From assembly GCA_003615045.1 (NCBI GenBank), contig ML014189.1, positions 18,776 through 82,775 of the forward strand: a stretch of 64,000 bases of DNA. Direction: 5' to 3'. Position 1 is the stretch's first letter. Every line of letters begins with the position of its first letter. The DNA is from Caulochytrium protostelioides (Eukaryota; Chytridiomycota; Caulochytriomycetes; Caulochytriales; Caulochytriaceae). The notes under the pieces were generated by a model. It was given only the letters and a program-made list of their open reading frames with translations, did no database searches and was not told the DNA's origin. This document shows positions 1-10,542 of this stretch, piece after piece. Position numbers and translations under genes: made by a program.

Positions 1-2754
1 AAGCTCGCCTGCAGTCCCTCGCGGCGGAGCTGACGGCGGAACTGCGACAGCTTGAGGTCGCCGATCAGGAACGCTGCGCGACGTCGGCGCGGGTCGAGCG
101 GCGCCAGCGGCGCCAGGACGAGGTCGGGATCCCGCGGCGTTGGCGTCGGCGTCGGCGCCGCGGTCGACGCTCGTTCATCGGGTTCGAGATCCATCGGCGA
201 CGTCCCATCCGCCGCCGGGGTGCGGCTGCGGGCGGTCATCAGCGCCGAGAGGAACGTGATCTCGTGCGCGCCGAAGCGTGCAAATCGCAGCTGCTGCGCC
301 AGCTCGGGAGCCAGCCGCAGAGGGACCAGGCGCTGAGCGTGGTTGACGTGGACCTGCACGCCGGCTTCCGGCGCCAGCACCGGCACTTTCGCCAGCTGCG
401 GGATCCCGGCGCACAGCGCGCGCATCGTGTCCGTGCTGTTGACCAGCGTCAGGGCCCCGCCGCCGCTGTCACCGTCGACGCCGACGATTGATGGCGATGC
501 CCGCAGCGGCGACGGCGGCGCACTGACGTCGCCGTGAACCAGCACGATGTGCCGCGGCTGCAGATGCGATAGGATGGTCATGACGGAACTGCCGTCCGTC
601 AGACCCTCGGCGTCGATATAGACAATGCCGCAGCGCAGCACGAGAGGGAAGTCGTACGGCTCGTAGGTGCAGAGCGCGTCGTCGTCGTCCGCGTCGTCGG
701 CCAGGGCGTCCGCGCCGGTCTCGGCGTCGGCGCCCAGGGCGGTCTTGCCCGCCGCCGCTGACGCCGTCCCCTCAGCTCCCGTCCGCCGCGCATGACGCCG
801 CCGCCGCGCCGCCGTCGCGGCACGCGGGCCCATCAGTCGCAGGTCTTCTTCGTTCGACGAGTCCCCCTCCGAGTCCGAGGCGTCGTCATGCTCGCCCTCA
901 AAGGCCTCCACGTCGTCCTCGTCGCTGCCGTCGCTGCCGTCGCTGCCGGCGTTGCGGCCCTCGCCGTCGGCCGCACGTTTGCGACGGCGCTGCAGCGTGC
1001 GGTCCTTCTGGCGGGCCGTGCGCGGCTCCGCGCCGCCGGCGCCCGACGCAGACGGGCCGGACGCAGCGTGCGGCTTGCGGCCCCACGCGGCGGGATCGAT
1101 GACTTCGCCGTAGTGGTCCAAGCGGCGCCGCGGCTCCACAACCGGAAACTGCGTGAACTGCGGCACTTCCTTGAAGAACTGGCGCTGACGCAGGCGCAGC
1201 CGCGGCTTGTCGCCGCCAGCGCCATCGGCGTCGCCGGCATCGGCGGCCGCAGGCGCCGCGGAGCGCGCCATGCCGCTCTCGCCGGCATCCGGCACCAGGG
1301 TCTCTGCCTCCGACCCGTTCTCCGAGTCGCTGAGCAGCAGCAGATGCGATGCTTCGGGTTTCACGTAGAAGTCATACGACGGCCCTGTGTCCAACGCGAG
1401 GGCCGCATCGTCGTCGAGGCCACCGATGCGCGTCGCGCGCGTGGACCGCGGCGCGGCGCGGCTGCCACGGTCGCCCGCGTCCCCGCCGGTGTCGCCGCCA
1501 AGGCGGTCGTCTGCGCCGACGCCACCGGGGCCCGGACCCGCCGCGGCGCCTGCCGCGGCGCCGCCCGCCGCGGCAGCTAGGGTATCGGCATCGGCATCCT
1601 CGGCCTCGCGCCGGGTCATGCGGACCGCCATCAGCTGCCGCGCGGCTTCCGCATGCTCCAGACGCTGCGCTCGGGCTTGCTCGAGGGCAGCGCCCGTCAG
1701 CGGGACCCGAGTGACGCCGCGAATATGCCAGCGCGGCAGTCGTTTGCCGCCGTCGTTGCCGTCGTCGTTACCGTCGCTGTCGCTGTCCGCATCATCGCGA
1801 GCAGCGTCGTACGCGATCGGCAGAGGCGGCAGGGGCGCCGGTGCGACATACGGGGCGGCGGGCGCGTCTTGCGCTTCCCACGTCATGGCCATCGGCGGCA
1901 GTGGCGGCGGCGGCGGACGGCCCGCCACGGCTGCCTCTCCGTCACCGGCCTCGACGTCCTCCTCGAGCGGCACCGCCGACTGCGGGTCCGGGAAGGCGCG
2001 TTGCCAGATGGAGTACAAGTGGCGTGACAGCGTGCCCTGCGCCGCGATCTCGGTCAAGACCACGAGGTTGGCGGGGTCGCTCGCCCAGCGCAGCATGAGC
2101 TGTCGGGAGAAGCCCATCTCCAGATCAGGAAGGCTTGCCAGCACGACGTACGGCTGCGGGATACTCTCCAGCTCGGCGAGGGTCTGGATGCTTCGGATGT
2201 GGCGCAGGTCAAACACGCCGCCAGGGATGCCGCCGGCGCCGCCGCGCTGGCCGCGAGATCCCTGGCCGCCGCCGCGGTGGTGGTTCCCGGATTTCGACGG
2301 ATCGGCGCCCGATGTGCTTTGTGCCACCATGGCCTTGCTCATCCACTCGAGCATGGTTCGGGCCAGATCGAAGGTGCGCGTGCTTTGATGTGCGAGAAAG
2401 ACGATGGTGGGGCGGCGGCGCGCGGCGGCGGCGCTGTGGCCGAGGGCGCCGCCGGGGCCGTGGGCGCCACGGCGATGGGCGGCGTTGCCACCGTACAGCG
2501 CCGCATAGGCCTGGTTGAGAGCGAGGGCCAGCTCGAGAACGCGGGCGCTCGCGTCGGTCGGGATCAGTGCGTTGCACGGCTTCGCCGCGCAGTACCGCAG
2601 CAGGCGCTGGAGCTGCGTGGCGCGTCGCGACTCGGGCGTGCCCGGTCCGGGCACCATCATGCGGTGGACCGCGCGCGAGTCGGTGATGAAGACGCTCGGG
2701 TGGTGGAATGCGGCGCCGAGATCGGTGTCGACGACCTTGAGCCCGCCGCTGCCC

Positions 2755-2792
<38 letters not shown>

Positions 2793-3407
2793 GGTGGCGT
2801 CGGCGCTGACGCCGCTGCCCTGGGCGGACGCGATGGCGAGCAGCGCCGTGCCGTCGAGATGGAGTTCGCGGCGGTGGTTGTAGTCGACGGCGTAGACGAT
2901 GACTTCGCCGTCCTTCTCGATGCGCCAGACGCTGCCGCCGAGGGTGTGGCCGGCGGGGTAGGGCGTGACGGTGATGCCGTGGCCGCGGCCGGCGAGCGGG
3001 CAGGGCTGGCTGTACCGGAGGCGTGTGACGTGCCCGAGGGCCTGGTCGATGTGGGCGAGGGTGAATGGCGGCGGCGCGCCGTCGTCGTGCTGCCGGCTGG
3101 CGTAGAGGTCACGGAGGCAGACGCGCCCCAGATCGTGAACGGGCGTGGTCGCGTACACGGGGCACGCGAGCCCGAGCTGGTGGACGGCGTAGGGCAGGGC
3201 GCCGAGGTGGGTCAGCGTCGCATGGCTCAACAGCACGGCGTCAACGCGGGCCGCGATGCGCGCCAGCGGCGCCAGCTGCTGCGGATCGCACGCGGCCGAC
3301 CACCCGCAGTCGAGCAGAATCGCCGCCTCGTCGACCTGGACCAGATAGCACATGGGGCCGTCATGGTAAGCGTCGCCGTACAGCGGCGTAAACTGGATGG
3401 ACGCCAT
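1..3407 (-). CDS. CFT2: Cleavage and polyadenylation specificity factor subunit 2 (CPSF2/Cft2), C-terminus cut off by window edge
   Basis: This is the CPSF100 subunit of the nuclear mRNA 3'-end processing complex, the catalytically inactive partner of CPSF73. The reading frame stays open from the ATG at 3407 to base 1 (about 1,135 codons; animal CPSF2 is near 780), so the stop lies outside. The N-terminus carries the family hallmarks: CYLVQVDEAAILLDCGW, then VDAVLLSHATLTHLGALPYAV-like text where the usual metal-binding HxHxDH motif is degenerate, then GHGITVTPYPAGHTLGGSVW and EVIVYAVDYNHRRELHLDG. The beta-CASP half follows with long low-complexity Gly/Ala and acidic insertions. The last residues in the window, GDLKLSQFRRQLRREGLQA, match the conserved C-terminal segment, so only a few dozen residues are probably missing. 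It is divergent from VPS51 across a 1.15 kb spacer. Family assignment is firm; intronlessness is inferred from the open frame. Confidence 0.9.
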
Positions 3408-4043
3408 GGCGGCGGCGGCAGCGACGGCGTGGTAGCGGCCGTCAAGCAGCTGAGCCCGGTCCGTCTCAGCACCGCGTGCGCAGCCTTCTGCACGGGGGTA
3501 TGACAGGACAGAGCAGCACGAGACGACGTGCACGGATGGCCCACAGCTTGAGTCGGCCAGGATCCTGCGTCGTCGGGCACCGCGGGTCTCGGAGGGTCTC
3601 GTGGGCCGTGGCGTCGGAGTCGGTGGTGCGGGCGGTCGGAATCGCGCTCAGCGGCGCTGGATCGCAAGGCAGCGGCCGAGAGCGGGACCCTTCATGCGCA
3701 TCGGCAACAACGACGGCAACAAGGACGGCCACGGTGGCGGCGCGCCAAGGCCGTCCCGCGTAGCGCCGACGGCGCCAAGGCCGTCTCGAGCGGCTGCCGA
3801 CGGCGCCGGCGATCGGCGCTGCGCGCGGGTGTTCTAAGCGCCGGACGGCACGTCGGACCCGGACGGCGCGGGTCACCGGCGGACGGCGCCGAAGGCCCCT
3901 GGGCGGGCGCGTGGCGCAGCAGCCGCGCGACGCTGTGGCGCAGCACGCCCGCCCGCGGGGATCGTCGGCGCCGCCGGCAGCCGCCGCTCGGGGGGCGATC
4001 GCGTGGGCGGGCGGCGGCGGCCGGAGGAGATCATGTCGTGCCG

Positions 4044-4084
<41 letters not shown>

Positions 4085-4558
4085 TTGTCGCCGTCGCCGT
4101 CGCCGTCGCTGCTCCCCGTGCCCCGCGTGGCGCCTCCGCCATGGGCCACCGTCACGCCGCCGTGCCCTGCGCACGTCGGTCGCGGCGGTCGCGGCGGCGG
4201 CGGCGGCGGCGGCGGCGACAGCAGATCACGGCATCGGCATGGCTTCAGCGACGGCGTCGCCAACAAGAGCCCGCGCTGGCGCCTCGCGCTGGTTGCGGGA
4301 TCCAGGATACTGGGCGCGGTGTGGCCGCGACCCTTCTTGGCGCCGGCGCGCGTCGTGATCTGCATCCCATGCGCACATCGCCTAACTGGCATTTGACCAT
4401 CATCGATTGCTACACCGCGAGTGCGCCGTTTTCCTGGTGAGACGGCCTTACTTGCTGGTCCGCGGTTGTCCCCGACTCCGTTGCCGGCGTGACTGCGTGA
4501 CCACCCGTCCGAGCCTGACCTCGGATCGCCCGCCCGCGCGTCGCCCTCGCCCCTCGGG
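3408..4558. other. Divergent intergenic spacer between CPSF2 and VPS51
   Basis: No convincing gene seen. It must hold both promoters. It contains a GTCGCC hexanucleotide tract (4045-4110) and a GGC tract near 4190. A 376-codon open frame on the minus strand here is Arg/Ala/Pro-rich with long Asp-Gly repeats created by the hexanucleotide tract, and resembles nothing recognisable. Confidence 0.6.
4045..4110. repeat. GTCGCC hexanucleotide microsatellite
   Basis: Eleven 6-bp units read GTCGCC on the plus strand, with one unit altered to GTCGTT. It lies inside the divergent promoter region between CPSF2 and VPS51, about 450 bp upstream of the VPS51 ATG. Confidence 0.9.
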
Positions 4559-7500
4559 ATGGCTGACGCAAGTGGGACGGCCGCCGCGGCCGCCACGCCG
4601 CCACGCCGTGCGCGCCAGCGTCTCGCCGATTTCTACAATGTCGATCCTGCAGGCGGCGCCACGGCCGCCGGCGCATCCAGCGGCGGCGGCGGCGGCGGCG
4701 GCGCGCCGTCCGGATCCATGACGCCGCGTTCGGCGGTACCGACGGCTGCGGCCGTCTCGGGCGCCGCGGCCATCGACGCCGCCACCCCTCGCGCCCAGGG
4801 CGCCTCCCGGGCCTCGGCGGCGACGCGCGCACCGCGGCCGCCACCCATCAGCGGCAGCGTGCTGCGCGCGAACCGGTCGGCGAGCGGCAGCAGCCAAAGC
4901 GGCACTGGCACCGGCACCGGCGGCCGCGGCGTCTCGGCGTTCGTGCCAGGCCTCGGCTTTATGGGCGCCCTGCCTCAGCAGATGGCCCGCGGCGTCGTTG
5001 ATGGCCTCGGCCTGCCGTTCCGGCTGACGGGCAGTATGGTGGCCGGCGTCTCTGGTCGGCGGGGACCGTCGGGCACGGGCGCCGGAGGCACGGGCGGCGG
5101 CCGGAGTCGCGCCGGGTCGCGGGTCTCGTCGGCGGGCCTGCATCGCGCGTCGCGCCGCGACCTGCTGGCGAGCAGTATGTCGCCGGCGGTCGGGATGATG
5201 AGCGCGGCGGCCTTGCCGACACCGACGAGCGCGCTGATGGGGATGAGCATGGCGGACCTGACGGCCGTGGCGGCCGCGGCGGCCACGGCCGGTCTGCTGG
5301 ACCTGGACTCGCCGACGTTCAGCCAGGAGCAAGCGCTCGCGCACTGGCTGAGCGATGCGTCGATTGCCGGGCTGCTCGAGCGCGACACGCAGCTCGTGAC
5401 AGATCTGCGGCGCCTCGATACCGAGATGAAAGGCCTCGTGTACACGAACTACAGCAAGTTCGTCAACGCGACCACGCGGATCGCGCGGATGCGGGACACG
5501 GTCGGCTCGCTCGGCGCCACGTTACAGCAGCTGCAGACGCGGGTGGCCACGATGACGGAGCTGACGAGCGCGAACGACGCCGCGCTGCGGGAGCCGCGGC
5601 AAGCGGCCCTGAAGCTGGCTGGCGTCCACGCGCTGCTCGACCAGCTCAACTTTATTTTCGAGCTGCCGAGCAAGATGAAGCTCTGCCTCGCGAAGCGGCA
5701 GTACCTGCGGTTGGTGCGCTACCATACACGGACGATTATGATCCTCGAGCACTTCTCGAGCGTGTCGCTGTTCCACACGATCGGTGCCGAGTGCCGCGAG
5801 CTCACGCGACGCGCCCAGCGCGCGCTCCAGACCCGTCTCAGCAGCGGCACGCTCGATCTGGCGGGCACCGTCGAGTGTACGGGGCTGCTCCTCGGTCTCG
5901 GCGAGGCCGATGCCAGCGGCGTTGGTGGTGGCGCTCGACTACCCGGCGCGGCAACCACGGTGCCGGCGACCACGGCGGGCACGACTCTGCGCGAGGCGTC
6001 CTCCTCGCATCGCCGCTCCGTCACCGATCTGGCTGACAAGTACTTAGTGCGCGTGCGCAGCTGCGCCGCCGAGTCGACGCAGCAGCTGCAGAGCCTCATC
6101 GGCGGCTGCGGCACCGGGCCCCTAGCCGACCGCCGCGATGCCGTGGAGCGCCTGCGCGTGTTTCTCGTCGACACGTACTTGCCCGAGTGGATGCTCGCTT
6201 TCGAGAGCTTTGCGGTCCTCTTTCTCGGGATCCCGCTTCCCGTCGGCCAGGAAGGCCACGCCGTCTATGAGTTTGCCGTGGCGCCCGCGGCAGCGGCCGC
6301 GGCGGACGGCGGCGCCGATGGCGCGGACGGCACAGGCGCGCCGTCGCAGGCGCAGCTCCAGGCGCTCGCCCACCTCGCGACCTGGTGGGAGCCGGCGTTC
6401 TTTGAGGCCCTGGACGTCTTTGATCAAGCATCGATGCACTCGTCTTCGCCGCCAGCCGGCCTGCATGGGTCCGCCGTGCCGCGTGCCGAACTCGCGGCTG
6501 CCAACGTCAACGCGTTCGTCATGCCGATCGCGCAGCTTTGTGAGACCGTCTACGGGCCGCTGCTCCAGCGGCTGGCGGGGCGTGACCTGTTCGAGGCCGG
6601 CACGCAGCTGCGCGCCCGCCTCACCGGTCTCGCGCTGCTGCACGTCGACCACCAGGCCGACGCGCCTCTCCTCCGCATCGGCGCCACCTTCGTTGCCGAG
6701 AGCCGCGGCGCCACCAAAGCCCTGCTCGACGCCGTCCGTACCAAGCGCCACACCGTGGCCATGCTCGAGCGCATCGAGGCGATGCCGGCTGCGCTGGCCC
6801 AGACCCTTGCCGCCGAGAGCGCTGCCATGCTCGACAGCCTCACCGCCGCCTTCGCGCCCCTCGCGCCTCACGCTGCCTCCTTCGATGCCGTTCAAGCCGC
6901 CGAAATGATCTCGGCATCGGTGCCCTCGGCGTCCGCTGCCACGTCCTTCGCGCTCGCCGCCACATCAGCGTCCGCGAGCTTGCGCCACCTCTACCGCCAG
7001 GTGCCCGCCTACCAGCCGATGGAAATGGACGACGTGCTCCAGAACTACCTCGTGACACGGACCGCCGGCGCCGCCGGCGTCGAAGGCGGCGATGCGTATG
7101 CCCTCGCGGCGCCCCCAACCGCCGGGGGCACCGCGCGTGGCACGGCGGCCGCTGGGGGGGTCACGGCGAGCACGTCCGTGGCGGCGGGCGGGCTCGCGGG
7201 CATGGCGGCAGCCAGCACGGCTCTCCTCCGTCTCGGCGGGTCCCATGCGGACGACGTGGACGCCGCCAGCATTCACCTCGGCGCCCGCGGCGGCACGGCC
7301 GACGGCGCCGCGGGCCTGCCGCCGCCGCCGCTCACGCGTTCCTGGCTCGCGGACGCGCTGGGCACCAGGACCGCCGCTTTCTGGTCGGATGTGCGCAACG
7401 CGCTGCTCCGGTACGTGCCGGGCCGCGGCGACGCGTTGCTGGTGGACGCGTTGCTCGCCCAGCAGGTCGTGCGCGCCGGCATCGAGGCTGAGACGCAGCT

Positions 7501-8755
7501 GGAGGCGACGCGCCGCGGCCGCGCGGGCGCGCTCACGGCAGGCACTGCCGCCCACGGCGCGCACCGCTCGGGCGACGCCACGGATGCCGCTGGTGCCGAC
7601 GCCGTCGATGCCGCCGCCGCCGATGCAGAGGGCCCCGATGCCGCCGAGGCGCCGCGCTCGATCGTCACGGTGGACGCGGCCGCGGTGGCCGCCGCGCAGC
7701 GGGCCACGCTGCAGGGGTTCCTGGGCCGGTACGTGCGCGAGCGGGTCCGACAGTGGACGGCGGCGCTGGCGGCGGACTGGCTGGCGTCCCTGCCTTGCAC
7801 CGAGGCGCAGCAGTGGGAGGCGCCGTACGAGGTGAGCCCGGTGATGGTGCGGGTGATGCGCGAGCTTGTGAGCGCGATCCGCGTCGCGGCGTGGGTGTAC
7901 CCCTTCCTGCGGGACGCCGCGTCCGCGACGACCGCATCGCCCCTTTCGGCCGGCGGCAGCGGGTTCGGCACGCAGACGGGCGCCGCCAGCGCTACGAGCA
8001 CCGGCTCGGGCCACAGCGCCAGCACGCCGCTCGCCATCACGGCCGGTGCGCTCGGCCTCGATAGTATCCTCGGCATTATGCCGGGCAGTCTGGCGGATGT
8101 GCCGGCGTCGTCCGGATTGTCTGCAGCAGCCACGGCGTCGTCGACTTCGGCCGCAGCGGGGTCCGCAGCCGCGGCGTCGACGTCGACGTCGACGGCAGCC
8201 GCGGCGGGCATGGGCGTCGGTCGATCGGGCCACAGCGGCGCGCCGGCCGATGCGGCGACGGCGCGGTTCCAGACGCTGATGCAGAACGCCGACCGGCTAT
8301 TCGGCGAGCGCGTCGACTACGCGGTCGCGGACGTCGTGCCGGACGTGATCGGCGTGACAGACGCGCTGGTCCGGCTGCTCGCCAAGGATGCGCTCGAGCT
8401 GGTCCGCGATCGCCCGCGCGCCACAATCCGTATCGCGTGGCAGGTCCAGGTCGATGCAGCGTTTGTGGCCTCGGTGCTGGCCACGCATGTCGTGCCGGTC
8501 TGGGCTTCGGCGGTCCGTGAGCGCCGCGGCGCCGGTGGCCGCCCTCCGACGGGCGCGGCGGCGTCGACGTCGATGCCGACGCTGTCGGGCGATCAGGTCG
8601 ACCGGGCCCAGGCCGCGTACAAGGTCGCGCGCCACCTGCTGGACGGGTGGGTGAGCAGCATCGAAACGCGCGTCGCGCGGCCGCACAGCACCGACGGCGT
8701 ACCCTCACTGGAACCGCGGCTGATCCTCACCCTCATCGGCCAAGCCCAACTCTAA
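4559..8755 (+). CDS. VPS51: VPS51, GARP/EARP tethering complex subunit
   Basis: The 1,398-residue product is a subunit of the GARP/EARP complexes that tether endosome-derived vesicles at the trans-Golgi network. The start is the ATG at 4559; residues about 17-30 (RARQRLADFYNVD) resemble the short N-terminal motif by which Vps51 binds the SNARE Tlg1. The core lies at residues about 250-435: LDLDSPTFSQEQALAHWLSD, then a RRLDTEMKGLVYTNYSKF segment, then LNFIFELPSKMKLCL and YLRLVRYHTRT, all typical of the Vps51/Vps67 helical N-terminal domain. It is much longer than animal VPS51 (about 780) because of Ala/Gly/Ser-rich insertions, for example residues 35-230 and 850-1050. No intron is needed to read it. 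It ends in TAA at 8753 and converges on UTP11. COG1 was considered because it shares the Vps51 domain, but the LDSPTF and ELPSK boxes favour VPS51. Confidence 0.85.
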   Translation: MADASGTAAAAATPPRRARQRLADFYNVDPAGGATAAGASSGGGGGGGAPSGSMTPRSAVPTAAAVSGAAAIDAATPRAQGASRASAATRAPRPPPISGSVLRANRSASGSSQSGTGTGTGGRGVSAFVPGLGFMGALPQQMARGVVDGLGLPFRLTGSMVAGVSGRRGPSGTGAGGTGGGRSRAGSRVSSAGLHRASRRDLLASSMSPAVGMMSAAALPTPTSALMGMSMADLTAVAAAAATAGLLDLDSPTFSQEQALAHWLSDASIAGLLERDTQLVTDLRRLDTEMKGLVYTNYSKFVNATTRIARMRDTVGSLGATLQQLQTRVATMTELTSANDAALREPRQAALKLAGVHALLDQLNFIFELPSKMKLCLAKRQYLRLVRYHTRTIMILEHFSSVSLFHTIGAECRELTRRAQRALQTRLSSGTLDLAGTVECTGLLLGLGEADASGVGGGARLPGAATTVPATTAGTTLREASSSHRRSVTDLADKYLVRVRSCAAESTQQLQSLIGGCGTGPLADRRDAVERLRVFLVDTYLPEWMLAFESFAVLFLGIPLPVGQEGHAVYEFAVAPAAAAAADGGADGADGTGAPSQAQLQALAHLATWWEPAFFEALDVFDQASMHSSSPPAGLHGSAVPRAELAAANVNAFVMPIAQLCETVYGPLLQRLAGRDLFEAGTQLRARLTGLALLHVDHQADAPLLRIGATFVAESRGATKALLDAVRTKRHTVAMLERIEAMPAALAQTLAAESAAMLDSLTAAFAPLAPHAASFDAVQAAEMISASVPSASAATSFALAATSASASLRHLYRQVPAYQPMEMDDVLQNYLVTRTAGAAGVEGGDAYALAAPPTAGGTARGTAAAGGVTASTSVAAGGLAGMAAASTALLRLGGSHADDVDAASIHLGARGGTADGAAGLPPPPLTRSWLADALGTRTAAFWSDVRNALLRYVPGRGDALLVDALLAQQVVRAGIEAETQLEATRRGRAGALTAGTAAHGAHRSGDATDAAGADAVDAAAADAEGPDAAEAPRSIVTVDAAAVAAAQRATLQGFLGRYVRERVRQWTAALAADWLASLPCTEAQQWEAPYEVSPVMVRVMRELVSAIRVAAWVYPFLRDAASATTASPLSAGGSGFGTQTGAASATSTGSGHSASTPLAITAGALGLDSILGIMPGSLADVPASSGLSAAATASSTSAAAGSAAAASTSTSTAAAAGMGVGRSGHSGAPADAATARFQTLMQNADRLFGERVDYAVADVVPDVIGVTDALVRLLAKDALELVRDRPRATIRIAWQVQVDAAFVASVLATHVVPVWASAVRERRGAGGRPPTGAAASTSMPTLSGDQVDRAQAAYKVARHLLDGWVSSIETRVARPHSTDGVPSLEPRLILTLIGQAQL

Positions 8756-8892
8756 GCACCAGACCAGAAAGCCATCGCCAACCATCGAAATGCGACATGC
8801 TAATAATAAATAGGAGGAACGTGAACGGGATGCTATGATACAGAAACGGAAAGGCCGTGGTGCACAGGCCCGGGCATACACCAAGCAAGAAA

Positions 8893-9660
8893 CTACTTCT
8901 TGCGGATGGGCTTCCAGCGGTAAGTATCCAAGCCCTGGTCGTCCTTGCCGGCCTTCTTGCGCGGGCCCTTGGTCATGAGGTGCTTCTGAATGGTCATTTC
9001 CTTCTCGACGCGCGCGAGACGGTCCACGCGGTATGCGCGGTCGACGATCTCGCGCTGGTGCACGGCCCGCTCGTGGCGTAACGCTTTCGGGACGGCGCCC
9101 AGCGCCGCGGTCGCGGCGTCGCCCTGAGTGAGCTGGTCCATCGTGGGTCGGTTCCACGAGCGCCCGAGCAACGACGGATGGGTGTTGAAGTGCTTCGCCG
9201 CATCGAACGAGGCCGCGGCCGCCTCATCGTCGACAAAGACGGTATGCTTCGCGGGCGACGCCGTATGCCCCTTCGTCTCGAGGTGGGCCTGGTTCGCGAG
9301 CGGGATGTGCGTGTCGGCGCGGAGCCGCTCGAGCTTCTTTTCGTTCATTATTTTCTGCATCGTGATGTACCCCTGGTCCTGGGTCTTGAGCAGCTTCAGG
9401 AACGTCGCATCGAACTGCTTGTTGCGGTCCTGGACGACGTGGCGGCCTTTCGCGTCGGTGCCGCTCTTAATCATCGCATGGTAGAACTCATCAGGGTTGC
9501 GCGCGCGCGCTTTCTCCTGCATCGTCTTCAGGCGCGCCTGCTTCTTGCGGTAGTCTTTCGCACGCAGCTGGTAGTCCTTCTTCTTCTCGAGCAGGCCCAG
9601 GTGCTGCCGCGCCAGCGGCTGGGCACGCTCCTTATGATCGCGACCTGAGTGCTTTCCCAT
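8893..9660 (-). CDS. UTP11: UTP11-like U3 snoRNA-associated protein (SSU processome)
   Basis: The product is a 255-residue nucleolar protein of the small-subunit processome, needed for 18S rRNA maturation with U3 snoRNP. The ATG at 9660 opens MGKHSGRDHKERAQP, followed by LLEKKKDYQLRAKDYRKKQ and PDEFYHAMIKSGTDAKGRH, which are signature Utp11 text; the length matches the family (about 250). It is Lys/Arg-rich throughout and ends in a basic tail (RWKPIRKK, TAG). An in-frame GTG-type extension upstream to 9771 was ignored because the MGKHS start is conserved. The 3' end is 137 bp from the VPS51 stop, in convergent orientation. Confidence 0.95.
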   Translation of the reverse strand: MGKHSGRDHKERAQPLARQHLGLLEKKKDYQLRAKDYRKKQARLKTMQEKARARNPDEFYHAMIKSGTDAKGRHVVQDRNKQFDATFLKLLKTQDQGYITMQKIMNEKKLERLRADTHIPLANQAHLETKGHTASPAKHTVFVDDEAAAASFDAAKHFNTHPSLLGRSWNRPTMDQLTQGDAATAALGAVPKALRHERAVHQREIVDRAYRVDRLARVEKEMTIQKHLMTKGPRKKAGKDDQGLDTYRWKPIRKK

Positions 9661-10542
9661 GGTGGTAGCGACGGCCCGACGGGCGGTTGAGTAATGGGAA
9701 AAGGGGTATAACGGTGGATGCAGCCGTCGATATGCGGCGGTAAAAACCCGGGCGAGCGTCGGTGCAAGCACGGTCTGGTGATACGAGCACAGTGAATGGC
9801 GATGGGGAGGCCGTCTTGCGGGATGGTATCGAGGTGTGCCTTGCTTCTCGCGAAGGGTTGTTCGCTAGCAGGATGCCACGTATGAGGTAGCGCCATGATA
9901 CTTGATAAGCCCATCTAGATAATCCGGCCCAATAGCACTCAAAAAAAAAGCGTCACACAAGGTCAGAAGACGTCGCGCCGTGACCGCCGTGACCGCCGTT
10001 CCTTCGAGTCGTCTTCTGCCGGGCCAAGGCCGCATCGTGCTGCACCGCTTGGCCGCGTGGTCGCCGCTCCGGTGTCGGCCCACGCCGACCGGTGGCGGGC
10101 GGCTGCTGGGTCATCGAGAAACCCCCGACCGGCGGTGGCCTGCGAGCGGGGCCAAACTCCGACCGGATCGGACCCGAGGCGGACCCCACGCTGCGCGCGC
10201 GGGCGGGGGTCTCCGGCTTGCGCCTTTCCCGCTCCGCGTGCCGCGGGCCGACGCCGACGCCGACGATACGGGTAGGCCCGATCGTCGCAGTCCGTGACCA
10301 GCGGCGATCACGGGGAAGACCAACGCGATGTTGAGAGGACCGATGGATCGGAGGCCGTCGTCGTTATGGTCCATGAGGCTCGCGATCGGTGAGGAGGGCT
10401 ACGAGACAGAGGGACTCCGCTCATGCTGTTCAACGCCGCCATCGCCGCCATCGCCCTGCGTACCACCACTTCACGGACGCCTGCTCCCGCTGCGCGCTGC
10501 CCACCGGCTTCCGACGCCACGAACGGTGCGGCGCTTGCCACG
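9661..10542. other. Divergent intergenic spacer between UTP11 and Gemin2
   Basis: No gene seen. It holds the promoters of both neighbours. An in-frame ATG at 10423 would extend Gemin2 by 40 residues, but the added stretch is not conserved. Confidence 0.5.

Noticed and set aside
3466..4596. 376-codon minus-strand frame between CPSF2 and VPS51
   Set aside because: Low-complexity Arg/Pro/Ala with Asp-Gly repeats from a microsatellite; overlaps the VPS51 start and lacks any motif.
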